The notes below the pieces were generated by a model. That model made no database searches. It worked only from the letters and a program-made list of their open reading frames with translations, and had not been told where the DNA came from. The position numbers and the translations under genes are program-made. Shown here in pieces: positions 1-7,978 of a stretch of DNA of 64,000 nt (the first letter of the stretch is position 1; each line of letters opens with the position of its first letter). Origin of the DNA: Anaerostipes caccae L1-92 (GTDB lineage: Bacteria > Bacillota > Clostridia > Lachnospirales > Lachnospiraceae). The stretch spans positions 1,553,501-1,617,500 of the forward strand of contig NZ_AP023027.1 in assembly GCF_014467075.1 (NCBI RefSeq), written 5' to 3'.

Positions 1-100
1 AAAACGACCGGATTCATCGTCCATGATCATGAATTAAAGATGTACGGATATTGTCGTGATTGTCAAAATAACCGGAAGTAATAATAATGGAGGAATTATT

Positions 101-2047
101 TTGAAATCAGACAACACAAGTGTAAGTAACAAGACAGAAGGACAACAGCAAAAGAAACAGTCAAAAAACTTTTGGCCGAAAAAGTACAGCCAGCCGAAGA
201 CTCCGGCAGTGATACCGAATGAGTCGAAGGAACTCACGGTTAAGGCAAAGCCGCAGAAGAAAGAGGCGGCACCGAAAAAGACGGCGCCTGCAAAGGCGAA
301 AGCAGCGCCGAAGACACAGGCAGCAGCGAAGAAGACTCAGACGAAGACAGCTGCACCAAAAGCACAGGGACGTCCGAGGACAACTCAGAGAAGGAATACG
401 GGAACGGTAAAGATCATTCCTCTCGGCGGACTAGGTCAGATCGGAATGAATATTACGGCTTTTGAGTATAACAATAATATTTTGATCGTTGACTGCGGGG
501 TAGCTTTCCCGGATGATGAGATGCTCGGAATTGATTTAGTCATCCCGGATGTAACCTATTTGAAGGAAAACGCGAAGAAGATCAAGGGACTGGTCATCAC
601 CCACGGGCATGAGGACCATATCGGAGCGATCCCTTATATTGAGAAACAGCTCAATATTCCAGTTTATGCGACAAAGCTTACAATGGGACTGATCGATAAT
701 AAATTAAAAGAGCATGGACTGTTAAAACAGGTGAAGAAGACAGTCGTAAAACACGGCGATGTGATAAAACTGGGAGTCTTTACGGTAGAATTTATCAAGA
801 CCAACCACAGTATTGCGGATGCTGCGGCACTTGCTATCCACACTCCGGCAGGGCTGATCATTCATACTGGTGACTTTAAAATCGACCATACTCCTCTTTT
901 CGGAGAGGCAATCGATCTGGCAAGGTTTGCGGAGCTGGGAAGAGAGGGTGTCCTTGCGCTGATGGCGGACAGCACCAATGCGGAGAGACCCGGGTATACT
1001 CAGTCTGAGAAGAACGTTGGAAAGACGCTGGACAGCTTGTTTGCGGCCCATCCAAAAGGAAGGATTCTTGTTGCCACCTTTGCTTCCAATGTAGACCGTG
1101 TACAGCAGATTATCAATTCCGCTTATAAGCATGGAAGAAAGGTAGCGGTAGAAGGCCGGAGCATGGTAAATATCATTGCGACTGCTTCAGAGCTGGGATA
1201 TATCAAGATCCCTAAGAATACTCTGATTGAGACAGATCAGATGAGAAATGTACCGGACGATCAGATCGTTATGATCACCACGGGAAGCCAGGGTGAGACA
1301 ATGGCAGCCTTATCCAGGATGGCAAACGGCACCCACCGGAAGGTTTCCATCAAACCGACAGATACCATCGTGTTCAGTTCCAGCCCGATTCCGGGAAATG
1401 AGAAAAATGTTTCAAACATTATGAACGAGCTGGCTATGAAGGGAGCAAAAGTCGTGTTCCAGGATACTCATGTATCCGGGCATGCGTGCAGAGAAGAGAT
1501 CCGCCTGATCTATGCCCTCACGAAGCCCCAGTATGCAATACCGGTACACGGAGAGTACCGCCATCTGGTGCGCCACAGTGAGCTGGCTTTGGAAATGGGA
1601 ATTCCGAAAGAGAATGTTTTTGTTATGGAAGAGGGAGACGTTCTGGAACTAAACAAGAAAGCCGGAAAAGTCACCGGAAAAGTCCCTGCCCAGGGAATCC
1701 TCGTAGACGGACTGGGCATCGGGGATGTAGGAAATATTGTGCTGAACGACAGAAGACAGCTGTCACAAAATGGCCTGATCATTGTGACTGTGACTTTGGA
1801 AAAACACGGAAACAGCATTTTGGCAGGTCCGGATATCGTATCCCGCGGTTTTGTCTACGTGAGAGAATCTGAAAGCCTCATGGAAGGAGCCAGACAGGTT
1901 GTGGAAGATGCGGTGGAAGGCTGTCTTACAAAGAACATTACCGACTGGGGCAAGTTAAAGTCCTGTATCCGGGACACGCTGAGTAATTATATCTGGAAGA
2001 AGACGAAGAGGGATCCGATGATCCTTCCGATCATTACAGAAGTATAA
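101..2047 (+). CDS. rnjA: Ribonuclease J
   Basis: Metallo-beta-lactamase/beta-CASP ribonuclease that acts in mRNA turnover and RNA 5'-end processing in Gram-positive bacteria. The metal-binding motif HGHEDH lies at residues 168-173, followed by the beta-CASP domain (GRSM, the GHA motif and the PVHGEYRHL motif) and a C-terminal RNase J domain. About 100 residues before the catalytic core form a low-complexity, Lys/Ala/Pro-rich basic extension that is longer than in the Bacillus enzyme. The TTG at 101 is chosen as start because GGAGG lies 7 bases upstream; a GTG at 56 is in frame but has no ribosome site. The basic tail may bind RNA or the ribosome (inference). Product family is secure, J1 versus J2 assignment is not. 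Confidence 0.93.
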   Translation: MKSDNTSVSNKTEGQQQKKQSKNFWPKKYSQPKTPAVIPNESKELTVKAKPQKKEAAPKKTAPAKAKAAPKTQAAAKKTQTKTAAPKAQGRPRTTQRRNTGTVKIIPLGGLGQIGMNITAFEYNNNILIVDCGVAFPDDEMLGIDLVIPDVTYLKENAKKIKGLVITHGHEDHIGAIPYIEKQLNIPVYATKLTMGLIDNKLKEHGLLKQVKKTVVKHGDVIKLGVFTVEFIKTNHSIADAAALAIHTPAGLIIHTGDFKIDHTPLFGEAIDLARFAELGREGVLALMADSTNAERPGYTQSEKNVGKTLDSLFAAHPKGRILVATFASNVDRVQQIINSAYKHGRKVAVEGRSMVNIIATASELGYIKIPKNTLIETDQMRNVPDDQIVMITTGSQGETMAALSRMANGTHRKVSIKPTDTIVFSSSPIPGNEKNVSNIMNELAMKGAKVVFQDTHVSGHACREEIRLIYALTKPQYAIPVHGEYRHLVRHSELALEMGIPKENVFVMEEGDVLELNKKAGKVTGKVPAQGILVDGLGIGDVGNIVLNDRRQLSQNGLIIVTVTLEKHGNSILAGPDIVSRGFVYVRESESLMEGARQVVEDAVEGCLTKNITDWGKLKSCIRDTLSNYIWKKTKRDPMILPIITEV

Positions 2048-2068
2048 AGCTTTACGCGGGGAAGGAAA

Positions 2069-2482
2069 GTGCAAAGACAGATGATGACAAAGGATGAAGA
2101 GAGAAAAAACAATAGAGATGACCTGTTCCGGCTTTTTTGGAAGGTGGTCCATCAGATCCTGATCATAGGTCTGATCGTTGGATTATTTTTCGGCATGTAT
2201 TCTTTTGCTTATCATGCTTTCTCAAACGAGGCATATGACGCTTCCAGCACCAGGAAGATTCAGGTGGTAATCTCTAAGGGAGACGGGACCGGACAGGTGG
2301 CCGATCAGCTTTATGAGAAGCATCTGATCATCGGTAAAAACAGATTTAAAGTAAGAAAATTTTTCTCGAAATATAGTGAAACGGAGTTTGTTCCCGGAAA
2401 GTACAGCCTGTCACAGTCTCAGGGAATTGATGAGATTATGGCTGTGCTGTGCGGGGATGTCCGTGAAAAGGAGAAAAAATGA
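2069..2482 (+). CDS. Short MltG/YceG-like membrane protein
   Basis: A 137-residue protein with a basic cytoplasmic N-terminus, one membrane segment at about residues 27-48 and an extracellular part that resembles the small N-terminal (LysM-like) subdomain of the endolytic transglycosylase MltG (KIQVVISKGDGTGQVADQL, later VPGKYSL). The large C-terminal catalytic domain of MltG, with its catalytic glutamate, is absent, so lytic activity is not expected. The position before trmR and trhP matches yrrL (mltG) in Bacillus, which supports descent from MltG. The stop overlaps the next gene by 4 bases. The start is uncertain: GTG 2069 is close to GGGAAGG, and ATG 2081 or 2084 are alternatives. Confidence 0.75.
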   Translation: MQRQMMTKDEERKNNRDDLFRLFWKVVHQILIIGLIVGLFFGMYSFAYHAFSNEAYDASSTRKIQVVISKGDGTGQVADQLYEKHLIIGKNRFKVRKFFSKYSETEFVPGKYSLSQSQGIDEIMAVLCGDVREKEKK

Positions 2483-3126
2483 TTGTAGATGAAAATGTAA
2501 CAGATTATCTCCGCTCATTGATCCGGGAGGAGGACGCTTTTCTTGAGAGGATTGAACGCGAAGCCAGGAAGAATCATGTGCCGATCGTGAAGCCCGAGAC
2601 AAAAGAGTTTCTGAAATTATTAGTGCTGATGAAACAGCCGATGAAAATCCTGGAGGTCGGAACGGCTGTGGGATTTTCATCTCTTTATATGCACAAGTTT
2701 CAGCCGGAGGGCGGGACTGTCGTAACCATTGAACGAAACGAAGGAAGGATACTGAAAGCTGAGGCAAATTTTGCCGAAGCGGGAGTGCAGAACGCAGTGA
2801 CTCTTTTAAAAGGGGATGCCGTCCAGATCTTAAAAGAACTATCCGGAACCTTTGATTTTATTTTTATGGATGCGGCCAAAGGCCAGTATATCCGTTTTTT
2901 TGAGCACATTTTACGTCTGCTTCCTGCGGGAGGCATTTTAGTTTCCGACAATGTGCTTCAGGATGGGGATATCGTAAGATCCAGGTATGCGGTGGAACGC
3001 AGAGACCGGACCATTCACAAGCGGATGCGGGAGTACTTATATACACTGAAAAACCATCCTCTGCTGGAGACATCTGTGCTTCCTGTGGGAGACGGGGTGG
3101 CAGTGAGTATGAAAACAGGAGAGTAA
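2479..3126 (+). CDS. trmR: tRNA 5-hydroxyuridine methyltransferase, TrmR/YrrM family
   Basis: Class I SAM-dependent O-methyltransferase of 215 residues (COG4122 type). The SAM-binding glycine motif ILEVGTAVGFSSLYM is at about residues 55-69, with the acidic motif VVTIERNE and the metal-site motif FIFMDAAKGQY. The Bacillus homologue YrrM (TrmR) methylates 5-hydroxyuridine at tRNA wobble position 34. The direct coupling to a U32 peptidase-family gene (2 bases downstream), whose relatives make that hydroxyuridine, supports this role over a catechol methyltransferase role. It starts by an ATGA overlap with the preceding gene, so translation is probably coupled. Confidence 0.8.
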   Translation: MIVDENVTDYLRSLIREEDAFLERIEREARKNHVPIVKPETKEFLKLLVLMKQPMKILEVGTAVGFSSLYMHKFQPEGGTVVTIERNEGRILKAEANFAEAGVQNAVTLLKGDAVQILKELSGTFDFIFMDAAKGQYIRFFEHILRLLPAGGILVSDNVLQDGDIVRSRYAVERRDRTIHKRMREYLYTLKNHPLLETSVLPVGDGVAVSMKTGE

Positions 3127-3127
3127 C

Positions 3128-4354
3128 ATGAGAAAAACAGAACTGCTGATACCAGCAAGCAATTTGGAAGTACTGAAAGTAGCTGTGCTCTACGGAGCAG
3201 ATGCGGTTTATATCGGAGGAGAAATGTACGGGCTCAGGGCAAAAGCCAAAAATTTCTCTATGGACGATGTAAAGGAAGGAATCTGTTTTGCCCATGAGCA
3301 CGGAGTCAGAGTTTATATAACAGCCAACATCGTGGCTCATAACGGAGACCTTAGCGGTATCCGGGAATATTTCAGGGAGCTTAGGAACATAAAGCCGGAC
3401 GGACTGATCATTTCTGATCCCGGTGTTTTCATGATCGCCAAAGAGGAATGTCCGGAGATTGAACGCCACATCAGCACACAGGCCAACAGCACCAACTATG
3501 CCACTTATAAATTTTGGCAGGAACAGGGCGCATCCCGTGTGGTGGCTGCCAGAGAGCTTTCTCTTCGGGAGATCAAAGAGATCAGGGAGCATATCCCGGA
3601 TGATCTTGAGATTGAGGCATTTGTCCATGGGGCTATGTGTATTTCCCATTCGGGGCGCTGTCTTTTAAGCAATTATTTTACCGGACAGAATGCCAACAAA
3701 GGGGCGTGCACCCATCCGTGCAGGTGGAAGTATTCTGTGGTGGAGGAGACCAGGCCGGGCGAATATATGCCGGTGTATGAGAATGAACGGGGGACTTATA
3801 TTTTTAATTCCAAGGATCTCTGCATGATCGAACACATAGATGACCTGATCGGCGCAGGAATCGACAGCCTGAAGATCGAAGGAAGAATGAAGACTGCCCT
3901 CTATGTGGCGGCGGTTGCGAGAACTTACCGAAAAGCGATTGACGATTACAGGGAGTCACCGGAGAAATATTTTGCCAATATGGATTATTACAGGCAGGAG
4001 ATTTCCAAGTGCACTTACCGGCAGTTTACAACCGGATTCTATTATGGGAAGACAGATGAACATGCTCAGATTTATGACAGCAATACTTATGTGAAAGAAT
4101 ATACCTATATCGGCATCGTGCAGGGACACAATGAAAAGGGATTTGCGCTGCTGGAACAGAAAAATAAGTTCCTCACAGGCGAGACCATCGAGGTCATGAT
4201 ACCAGGAGGAGAAAACCTCCAGGTGACCGTAAAAGCGATCGAGGATGAGGACGGCGTTTCCATGGAGAGTGCGCCTCACCCGAGACAGATGATCTATGTG
4301 GATTTCGGAGAAGAAATTCCGGAAGGATATCTGCTCAGACGAAAAGAAGAATAA
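3128..4354 (+). CDS. trhP: U32 peptidase-family tRNA hydroxylation protein TrhP
   Basis: A 408-residue member of peptidase family U32. These proteins were named as proteases, but TrhP/YegQ-type members take part in prephenate-dependent hydroxylation of wobble uridine in tRNA. The family pattern is clear: ELLIPASNLEVLKVAVLYGA at the N-terminus, the VHGAMCISHSGRCLLSNY segment, and four cysteines (CISHSGRC and CTHPC types, residues about 173-200) that are expected to hold an iron-sulfur cluster. SLKIEGRMKT is the conserved family motif further on. It follows trmR by 2 bases, and a strong terminator follows it, which closes the mltG-like/trmR/trhP transcription unit. Confidence 0.85.
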   Translation: MRKTELLIPASNLEVLKVAVLYGADAVYIGGEMYGLRAKAKNFSMDDVKEGICFAHEHGVRVYITANIVAHNGDLSGIREYFRELRNIKPDGLIISDPGVFMIAKEECPEIERHISTQANSTNYATYKFWQEQGASRVVAARELSLREIKEIREHIPDDLEIEAFVHGAMCISHSGRCLLSNYFTGQNANKGACTHPCRWKYSVVEETRPGEYMPVYENERGTYIFNSKDLCMIEHIDDLIGAGIDSLKIEGRMKTALYVAAVARTYRKAIDDYRESPEKYFANMDYYRQEISKCTYRQFTTGFYYGKTDEHAQIYDSNTYVKEYTYIGIVQGHNEKGFALLEQKNKFLTGETIEVMIPGGENLQVTVKAIEDEDGVSMESAPHPRQMIYVDFGEEIPEGYLLRRKEE

Positions 4355-4367
4355 AGTGAAGTTTCAA

Positions 4368-4400
4368 AACATCGGCAAAAAATATTGCCGATGTTTTTTT
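4368..4400 (+). terminator. Rho-independent terminator after trhP
   Basis: The arms AACATCGGCAA (4368-4378) and TTGCCGATGTT (4385-4395) are a perfect 11-bp stem with a 6-base loop, followed by a T-run to 4400. Confidence 0.9.
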
Positions 4401-4466
4401 AACATGACATGGGATGACAAGTTCAAGGTGATATTATTCCTATTAGGAAGGGAGATGAAATTTCTT

Positions 4467-5099
4467 ATGAAATATGAATGGAGAAAACAGGAGAAAGAGA
4501 TTTACAGCGCAAAGCAGGAGCCGTCTCTGATCAGGATGCCGGTGCAGAACTATATTATGATCTGCGGGGAAGGTGATCCGAATAAAGAAGATTTTTCTGA
4601 GAGAGTCGGAGTTTTATATTCACTTGCATATCAGATCAAGAACGGATATAAAAAAGCCTGTCTTGACGGTTCGGCAGACAGGATAGACGGTTTATATGAT
4701 GACTATGTAGTTTATCCGCTGGAAGGAGTATGGACGACTTCTGATCCAGAGCATCCTTTGGACAAAGACCGCTTTGTCTACCGGATTATGCTGAAGCAGC
4801 CGGACGTGATCACAGAGCAGATGTTTAAAAAAGCGTATGATGCAGTTGCCCGAAAGAAGCCTCATCAGCTGCTTAAAGAGGTGGAGTTTTTCTCTCAGGA
4901 GGAAGGGCTGTGTGCTCAGATCATGCATAAGGGGCCATTCGGCGATGAACCGGAATCCTTTGCGAAGATGGATGAGTTTATCAAAGAGAAGGGATATGAA
5001 AGACGGAATCACTGGCACCGGGAAATCTATGTGGCAGGGGCCAGACAGGCCGATTCAAAGAATAAAAAGACGATCCTCAGATACACTTTGAAGGTATAA
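4467..5099 (+). CDS. GyrI-like small-molecule-binding domain protein
   Basis: A 210-residue soluble protein of the GyrI-like/SOUL-like small-molecule-binding family. The start MKYEWRKQEKEIYSAKQEP and the segment MICGEGDPN are typical of stand-alone GyrI-like proteins (YdeE-type). No DNA-binding domain is present, so it is not an AraC- or MerR-type regulator itself. Such proteins bind or hydrolyse small hydrophobic compounds; no ligand can be inferred here. The start at 4467 is chosen because AAGGGAG lies about 12 bases upstream; ATG 4455 is an alternative. A terminator precedes the gene, so it has its own promoter. Confidence 0.7.
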   Translation: MKYEWRKQEKEIYSAKQEPSLIRMPVQNYIMICGEGDPNKEDFSERVGVLYSLAYQIKNGYKKACLDGSADRIDGLYDDYVVYPLEGVWTTSDPEHPLDKDRFVYRIMLKQPDVITEQMFKKAYDAVARKKPHQLLKEVEFFSQEEGLCAQIMHKGPFGDEPESFAKMDEFIKEKGYERRNHWHREIYVAGARQADSKNKKTILRYTLKV

Positions 5100-5101
5100 A
5101 G

Positions 5102-5145
5102 AAATGCTGTAAAATAGATGCAGGTTCATCTGTTTTACAGCATTT
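5102..5145. terminator. Bidirectional terminator
   Basis: The arms AAATGCTGTAAAA (5102-5114) and TTTTACAGCATTT (5133-5145) are a perfect 13-bp inverted repeat placed between convergent genes (GyrI-like on +, UbiB-like on -). Confidence 0.8.
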
Positions 5146-6726
5146 TCAGTATTTTGGACGAAATAATATTCGGTACAGCAAGTATACAATGATCAGCCCG
5201 GACAGAACAAATCCGATAAAACTGATCCAGGGGATACCGAAGATCAGAGGTCTCAGCTCTGTCATACAAAGCAGGACTGCACCAAGAAACAGAGCGGATG
5301 AGACGATCCCGAGCACAAGGTAACCGACAGATTGACGAAAAGTTTTCATAAAATCATCTGCGTCTGTAAGTTCCATATTTAATTTTGTCTGCCCGTTTTT
5401 TGTAATATTTAACAGGTCAGAAAGCTGGGACGGGATCTCCATGGATTTATCAAGGGATGCATAAGCTGTCCGGCCCCGGTGGATTAATTCCTTCTTCCAG
5501 TTAAAATGATCATATATCATAGAAGACATATGCATGGAAAGAATGGAGAGCATGTTGACTTCAGGGGAGCAGGCGGCCAGAGTGCCCTCCATAGTGATCA
5601 TACTCCTGCCGAGAAGTGTGATATCCGGGCTGATGGCAATCTTATGCTTTTTTACAAGATCCAGGAGCTTCTCGATCAAATCGCCCAGGCGCATCTCGCC
5701 GAAGTCTAAAGTCATATAACGGCTGACGATGTCATCCACGTCCGTATAGAGCCTGGCATGATTGATGCGGTCTTTTGGCTCTCCCAGGGTGAGGAGGACA
5801 TTTTTCAGTGTATAGATGTCGTGCATTAACAGTGCTGTAATAGCTTTTCTCAGCAGCTGTTTATAGTGTTCAGACAGATGTCCTGTCATGCCAAGGTCCA
5901 GCCAGGCAATCTTTCCTCCCGTAATCCACAGATTACCCGGATGAGGGTCCGCGTGGAAAAAACCATCTTCCAGGATCTGCTTACAATAATTTTCAGCAGC
6001 TTTTTCGCCAATCTCCGTCATGTCATATCCGGCCTTTCGGAGTGCATCAATATGATCGATCTGGATGCCGTCGATATAGGTCATAGTGAGCAGACGGGGT
6101 GTAGTAAACTCGGTGAGCACCTGCGGGCAGGTGACATAGGCAATGTCTTGTTGATGTTCATAAAACCGCACCAGATTGTCCGCTTCTCTTATAAAATCCA
6201 TCTCTTCCTGAGAAGTTTTCCAAAGTTCATCCAGTATCGTATGAAAATCGATCAGGTCACCGGTACCCATGGCGATTTTCATGATTTTGGCGGCTTTTTT
6301 CAGCAGATGAATATCATTTTCCATGGTTTCCCGGATATGAGGCCGCTGGACTTTGATCACAACTCGTCCGCCGTCTGCAAGCACCGCTAAGTGAACCTGT
6401 GCAATAGAAGCAGAGCCTAACGGATCTGGCTGGATCTCAGAAAATACAGATTCCAGGGGACGGCAGAGTTCCTGTTCGACCACCTCTTTCACCAGAGAAA
6501 AGTCCAGTGGTTTTACTTCAGTCCTGAGTTTTTTTAATTCTGTACAGTATGCTTCTGGAAGCATGTCAGAGCGCATGGACATAATCTGTCCCAGCTTGAC
6601 ATATGTGGGCCCCAGGTCTTCCAGAATCTCTTTCAGTTTTTGAGGGGTCATCCCCCTTGAGAGATGATGCCTTTTTAATACTGTGAGAATATCGAGAAGC
6701 CGCCGGTTAGAGACATCACTGCTCAT
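5146..6726 (-). CDS. ABC1/UbiB-family atypical kinase
   Basis: A 526-residue protein of the UbiB/ADCK family of protein-kinase-like ATPases associated with isoprenoid lipid metabolism. The family's KxGQ motif (VKLGQIMSMR) is near residue 43. Further motifs are the A-rich nucleotide loop GSASIAQVH, the VIKVQRP lysine motif, DGFFHADPHPGNLW (catalytic and metal residues) and the DFG-like LDLGMTG. The last 60-70 residues hold two hydrophobic segments that should anchor it in the membrane. The organism lacks any visible ubiquinone genes, so the substrate is unknown. It overlaps the small upstream gene by 11 bases and is probably co-translated with it. Confidence 0.88.
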   Translation of the reverse strand: MSSDVSNRRLLDILTVLKRHHLSRGMTPQKLKEILEDLGPTYVKLGQIMSMRSDMLPEAYCTELKKLRTEVKPLDFSLVKEVVEQELCRPLESVFSEIQPDPLGSASIAQVHLAVLADGGRVVIKVQRPHIRETMENDIHLLKKAAKIMKIAMGTGDLIDFHTILDELWKTSQEEMDFIREADNLVRFYEHQQDIAYVTCPQVLTEFTTPRLLTMTYIDGIQIDHIDALRKAGYDMTEIGEKAAENYCKQILEDGFFHADPHPGNLWITGGKIAWLDLGMTGHLSEHYKQLLRKAITALLMHDIYTLKNVLLTLGEPKDRINHARLYTDVDDIVSRYMTLDFGEMRLGDLIEKLLDLVKKHKIAISPDITLLGRSMITMEGTLAACSPEVNMLSILSMHMSSMIYDHFNWKKELIHRGRTAYASLDKSMEIPSQLSDLLNITKNGQTKLNMELTDADDFMKTFRQSVGYLVLGIVSSALFLGAVLLCMTELRPLIFGIPWISFIGFVLSGLIIVYLLYRILFRPKY

Positions 6727-7063
6727 CTTCTTTTGATTCCTCCGGGGTATCTTCCGGAGGATTTTCAGATGCCTGCTTTTTCGCCTCGATTCTATCCATT
6801 AAACGGTCCAGATCTTCTTCAGACATATCATCCACCGCATCCATCAAGTCTCTATAGTCTTTCACAACATTTACAGTCACATGATCTTTCAGTTTTTGTT
6901 TTGCTTTATGCTTTAGCTCTTCATTTACGACCTTCCCCTGCTCTACGGTAAGTTCCCCTTTCTTTACAAGATCCTCGACGATATCTTTGGCGGAATCCGC
7001 GGTTGCAGCCATAGCACCGATACCGGCCAGCAGAACCTTCTTCATACCTTCTCCAAAATCCAT
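6716..7063 (-). CDS. Small phasin-like partner of the UbiB-like kinase
   Basis: A 115-residue protein, predicted to be mostly helical. A short hydrophobic Ala-rich N-terminus is followed by a helix (DIVEDLVKKGELTVEQGKVV) typical of the phasin-like/polyhydroxyalkanoate granule-associated family, and it ends in a very acidic tail. Short phasin-like genes next to UbiB-type kinases are known in Clostridia. The start is placed at the ATG at 7063, because AGAAAGGA lies 8 bases upstream; an in-frame ATG at 7072 is inside the ribosome site. Function unknown; a scaffold or regulator of the kinase is an inference from the overlap. Confidence 0.65.
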   Translation of the reverse strand: MDFGEGMKKVLLAGIGAMAATADSAKDIVEDLVKKGELTVEQGKVVNEELKHKAKQKLKDHVTVNVVKDYRDLMDAVDDMSEEDLDRLMDRIEAKKQASENPPEDTPEESKEDEQ

Positions 7064-7133
7064 AAAAACCATCCTTTCTGCAAAAAAACAAAGAGATAAA
7101 CACGTTTCAAACTATATAATAAGTATACCTTAT

Positions 7134-7220
7134 CGCGCGAAGCGCGTCCACCCGAGAGACATTTTCTGCATGATTTCCGTTCTGTTCTTAGAATGCCTCA
7201 TTCCAATCACGCAGAAAATG
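7134..7220. other. Structured intergenic region upstream of the TetR gene
   Basis: The 325-base gap between divergent genes holds a short GC hairpin, CGCGC-GAA-GCGCG (7134-7146). It also has a long inverted repeat with arms CATTTTCTGCATGATT (7160-7175) and AATCACGCAGAAAATG (7205-7220), which pair at 15 of 16 positions. No T-run follows, so it is not an ordinary terminator. No protein is supported here. Confidence 0.5.
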
Positions 7221-7241
7221 GACGTAATGCCTGCTGGATAT
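7196..7241 (+). repeat. 46-base dispersed repeat, copy A
   Basis: Begins CCTCATTCCAATCA and contains GGACGTAAT and CTGGA. It matches 56366-56411 at about 35 of 46 positions without gaps. Neither copy lies in a credible gene. Origin unknown. Confidence 0.5.
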
Positions 7242-7324
7242 GTGTTTATTAACGAAAAAAGAGATTGCTGAACAGACTTTTTTGTTTTGAAGGAATTTTT
7301 ATATGGCTCGCAGATGTACACTAT

Positions 7325-7379
7325 TGACTTTCCGACATATGTGTCGTATATTGAAATTGTAGACACATATGTCGGAAAG
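7325..7379 (+). promoter_or_regulatory. Promoter and double operator of the TetR gene
   Basis: A -35 TTGACT (7325-7330) and a -10 TATATT (7347-7352) with a 16-base spacer. The 18-base arm CTTTCCGACATATGTGTC (7328-7345) fills the spacer, and its perfect inverse lies at 7362-7379 after 16 bases. Each arm is itself a near-palindrome (GACATATGTGTC), so two repressor dimers could bind, one over the promoter and one at the transcription start. The second arm also overlaps the start of the ribosome-binding site. Confidence 0.75.
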
Positions 7380-7388
7380 GAGGGTTCC

Positions 7389-7973
7389 GTGAATAAGAGA
7401 GGTGAAGCGACGAGGAGACGGATCAGGGAGAAAGCCTGTCTTTTGTTCGCAGAGAAGGGTTTTAAAGAAGTTACAATGAAAGATATTTGTGAGATCACGG
7501 GGTTAAGCCGGGGAGGCTTGTATGGGCATTATGAGAACACAAAACAGATTTTTAAAGAAATCGTGGATGAAATGATGAATTCCCAGGATGAAGAATTTCG
7601 TTCAAAAATGAGACTGGGACTTTCTGCGGTTCATATTCTGGATGATATCCTGAAACGCTACCAGGAGGAAATGATCGACAGGGAAGGCTCTTTGAGCACT
7701 GCGATTTATGAATATTTCAGCATAAAGGAAAATGCCGCCGGGGAGAATGCCTTGTACCGTCAGTATTTAGCGTCATTTGATACATGGAAGAGTTTTCTTC
7801 AATATGGAATTGACCGGAAGGAATTCTATCCTGTCGATATACCGGCAGTGTTTGACCTGATCATTTTTTCCTATCAGGGAGTAAGAATGTACAGCAGACT
7901 CATGCCGGTCAGCAGAGAAGTACCGGAAAGAATGATGAAGGAAATCCGAAATTTATTAGTGAGAAAGGAATAA
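7389..7973 (+). CDS. TetR/AcrR-family transcriptional regulator
   Basis: A 194-residue repressor. The N-terminal TetR helix-turn-helix is clear (TRRRIREKACLLFAEKGF, then ITGLSRGGLYGHYENT), and a variable ligand domain follows. The GTG at 7389 is the start: AAGGAGGG lies just upstream, and an apparent upstream extension runs through the operator. The perfect operator dyad over its own promoter suggests tight autoregulation. The nucleoside phosphorylase gene begins 5 bases after the stop, so it is probably in the same operon and may be the regulated function. The ligand is unknown. Confidence 0.88.
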   Translation: MNKRGEATRRRIREKACLLFAEKGFKEVTMKDICEITGLSRGGLYGHYENTKQIFKEIVDEMMNSQDEEFRSKMRLGLSAVHILDDILKRYQEEMIDREGSLSTAIYEYFSIKENAAGENALYRQYLASFDTWKSFLQYGIDRKEFYPVDIPAVFDLIIFSYQGVRMYSRLMPVSREVPERMMKEIRNLLVRKE

Positions 7974-7978
7974 AAGAT

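Noticed and set aside
1..100. Gene fragment at the left edge
   Set aside because: No frame or RNA gene could be supported in the first 100 bases beyond the in-frame GTG extension of RNase J.
722..1132. 136-codon minus-strand frame inside the RNase J gene
   Set aside because: It is a shadow of a strongly conserved gene on the other strand, with no recognisable motif. The same holds for all other frames opposite or inside called genes.
7191..7271. Protein fragment encoded by the two 46-base repeat copies
   Set aside because: Both copies can be read as LIP-K-DV-like peptides, but the differences are not concentrated at third codon positions and no start or ribosome site is present.
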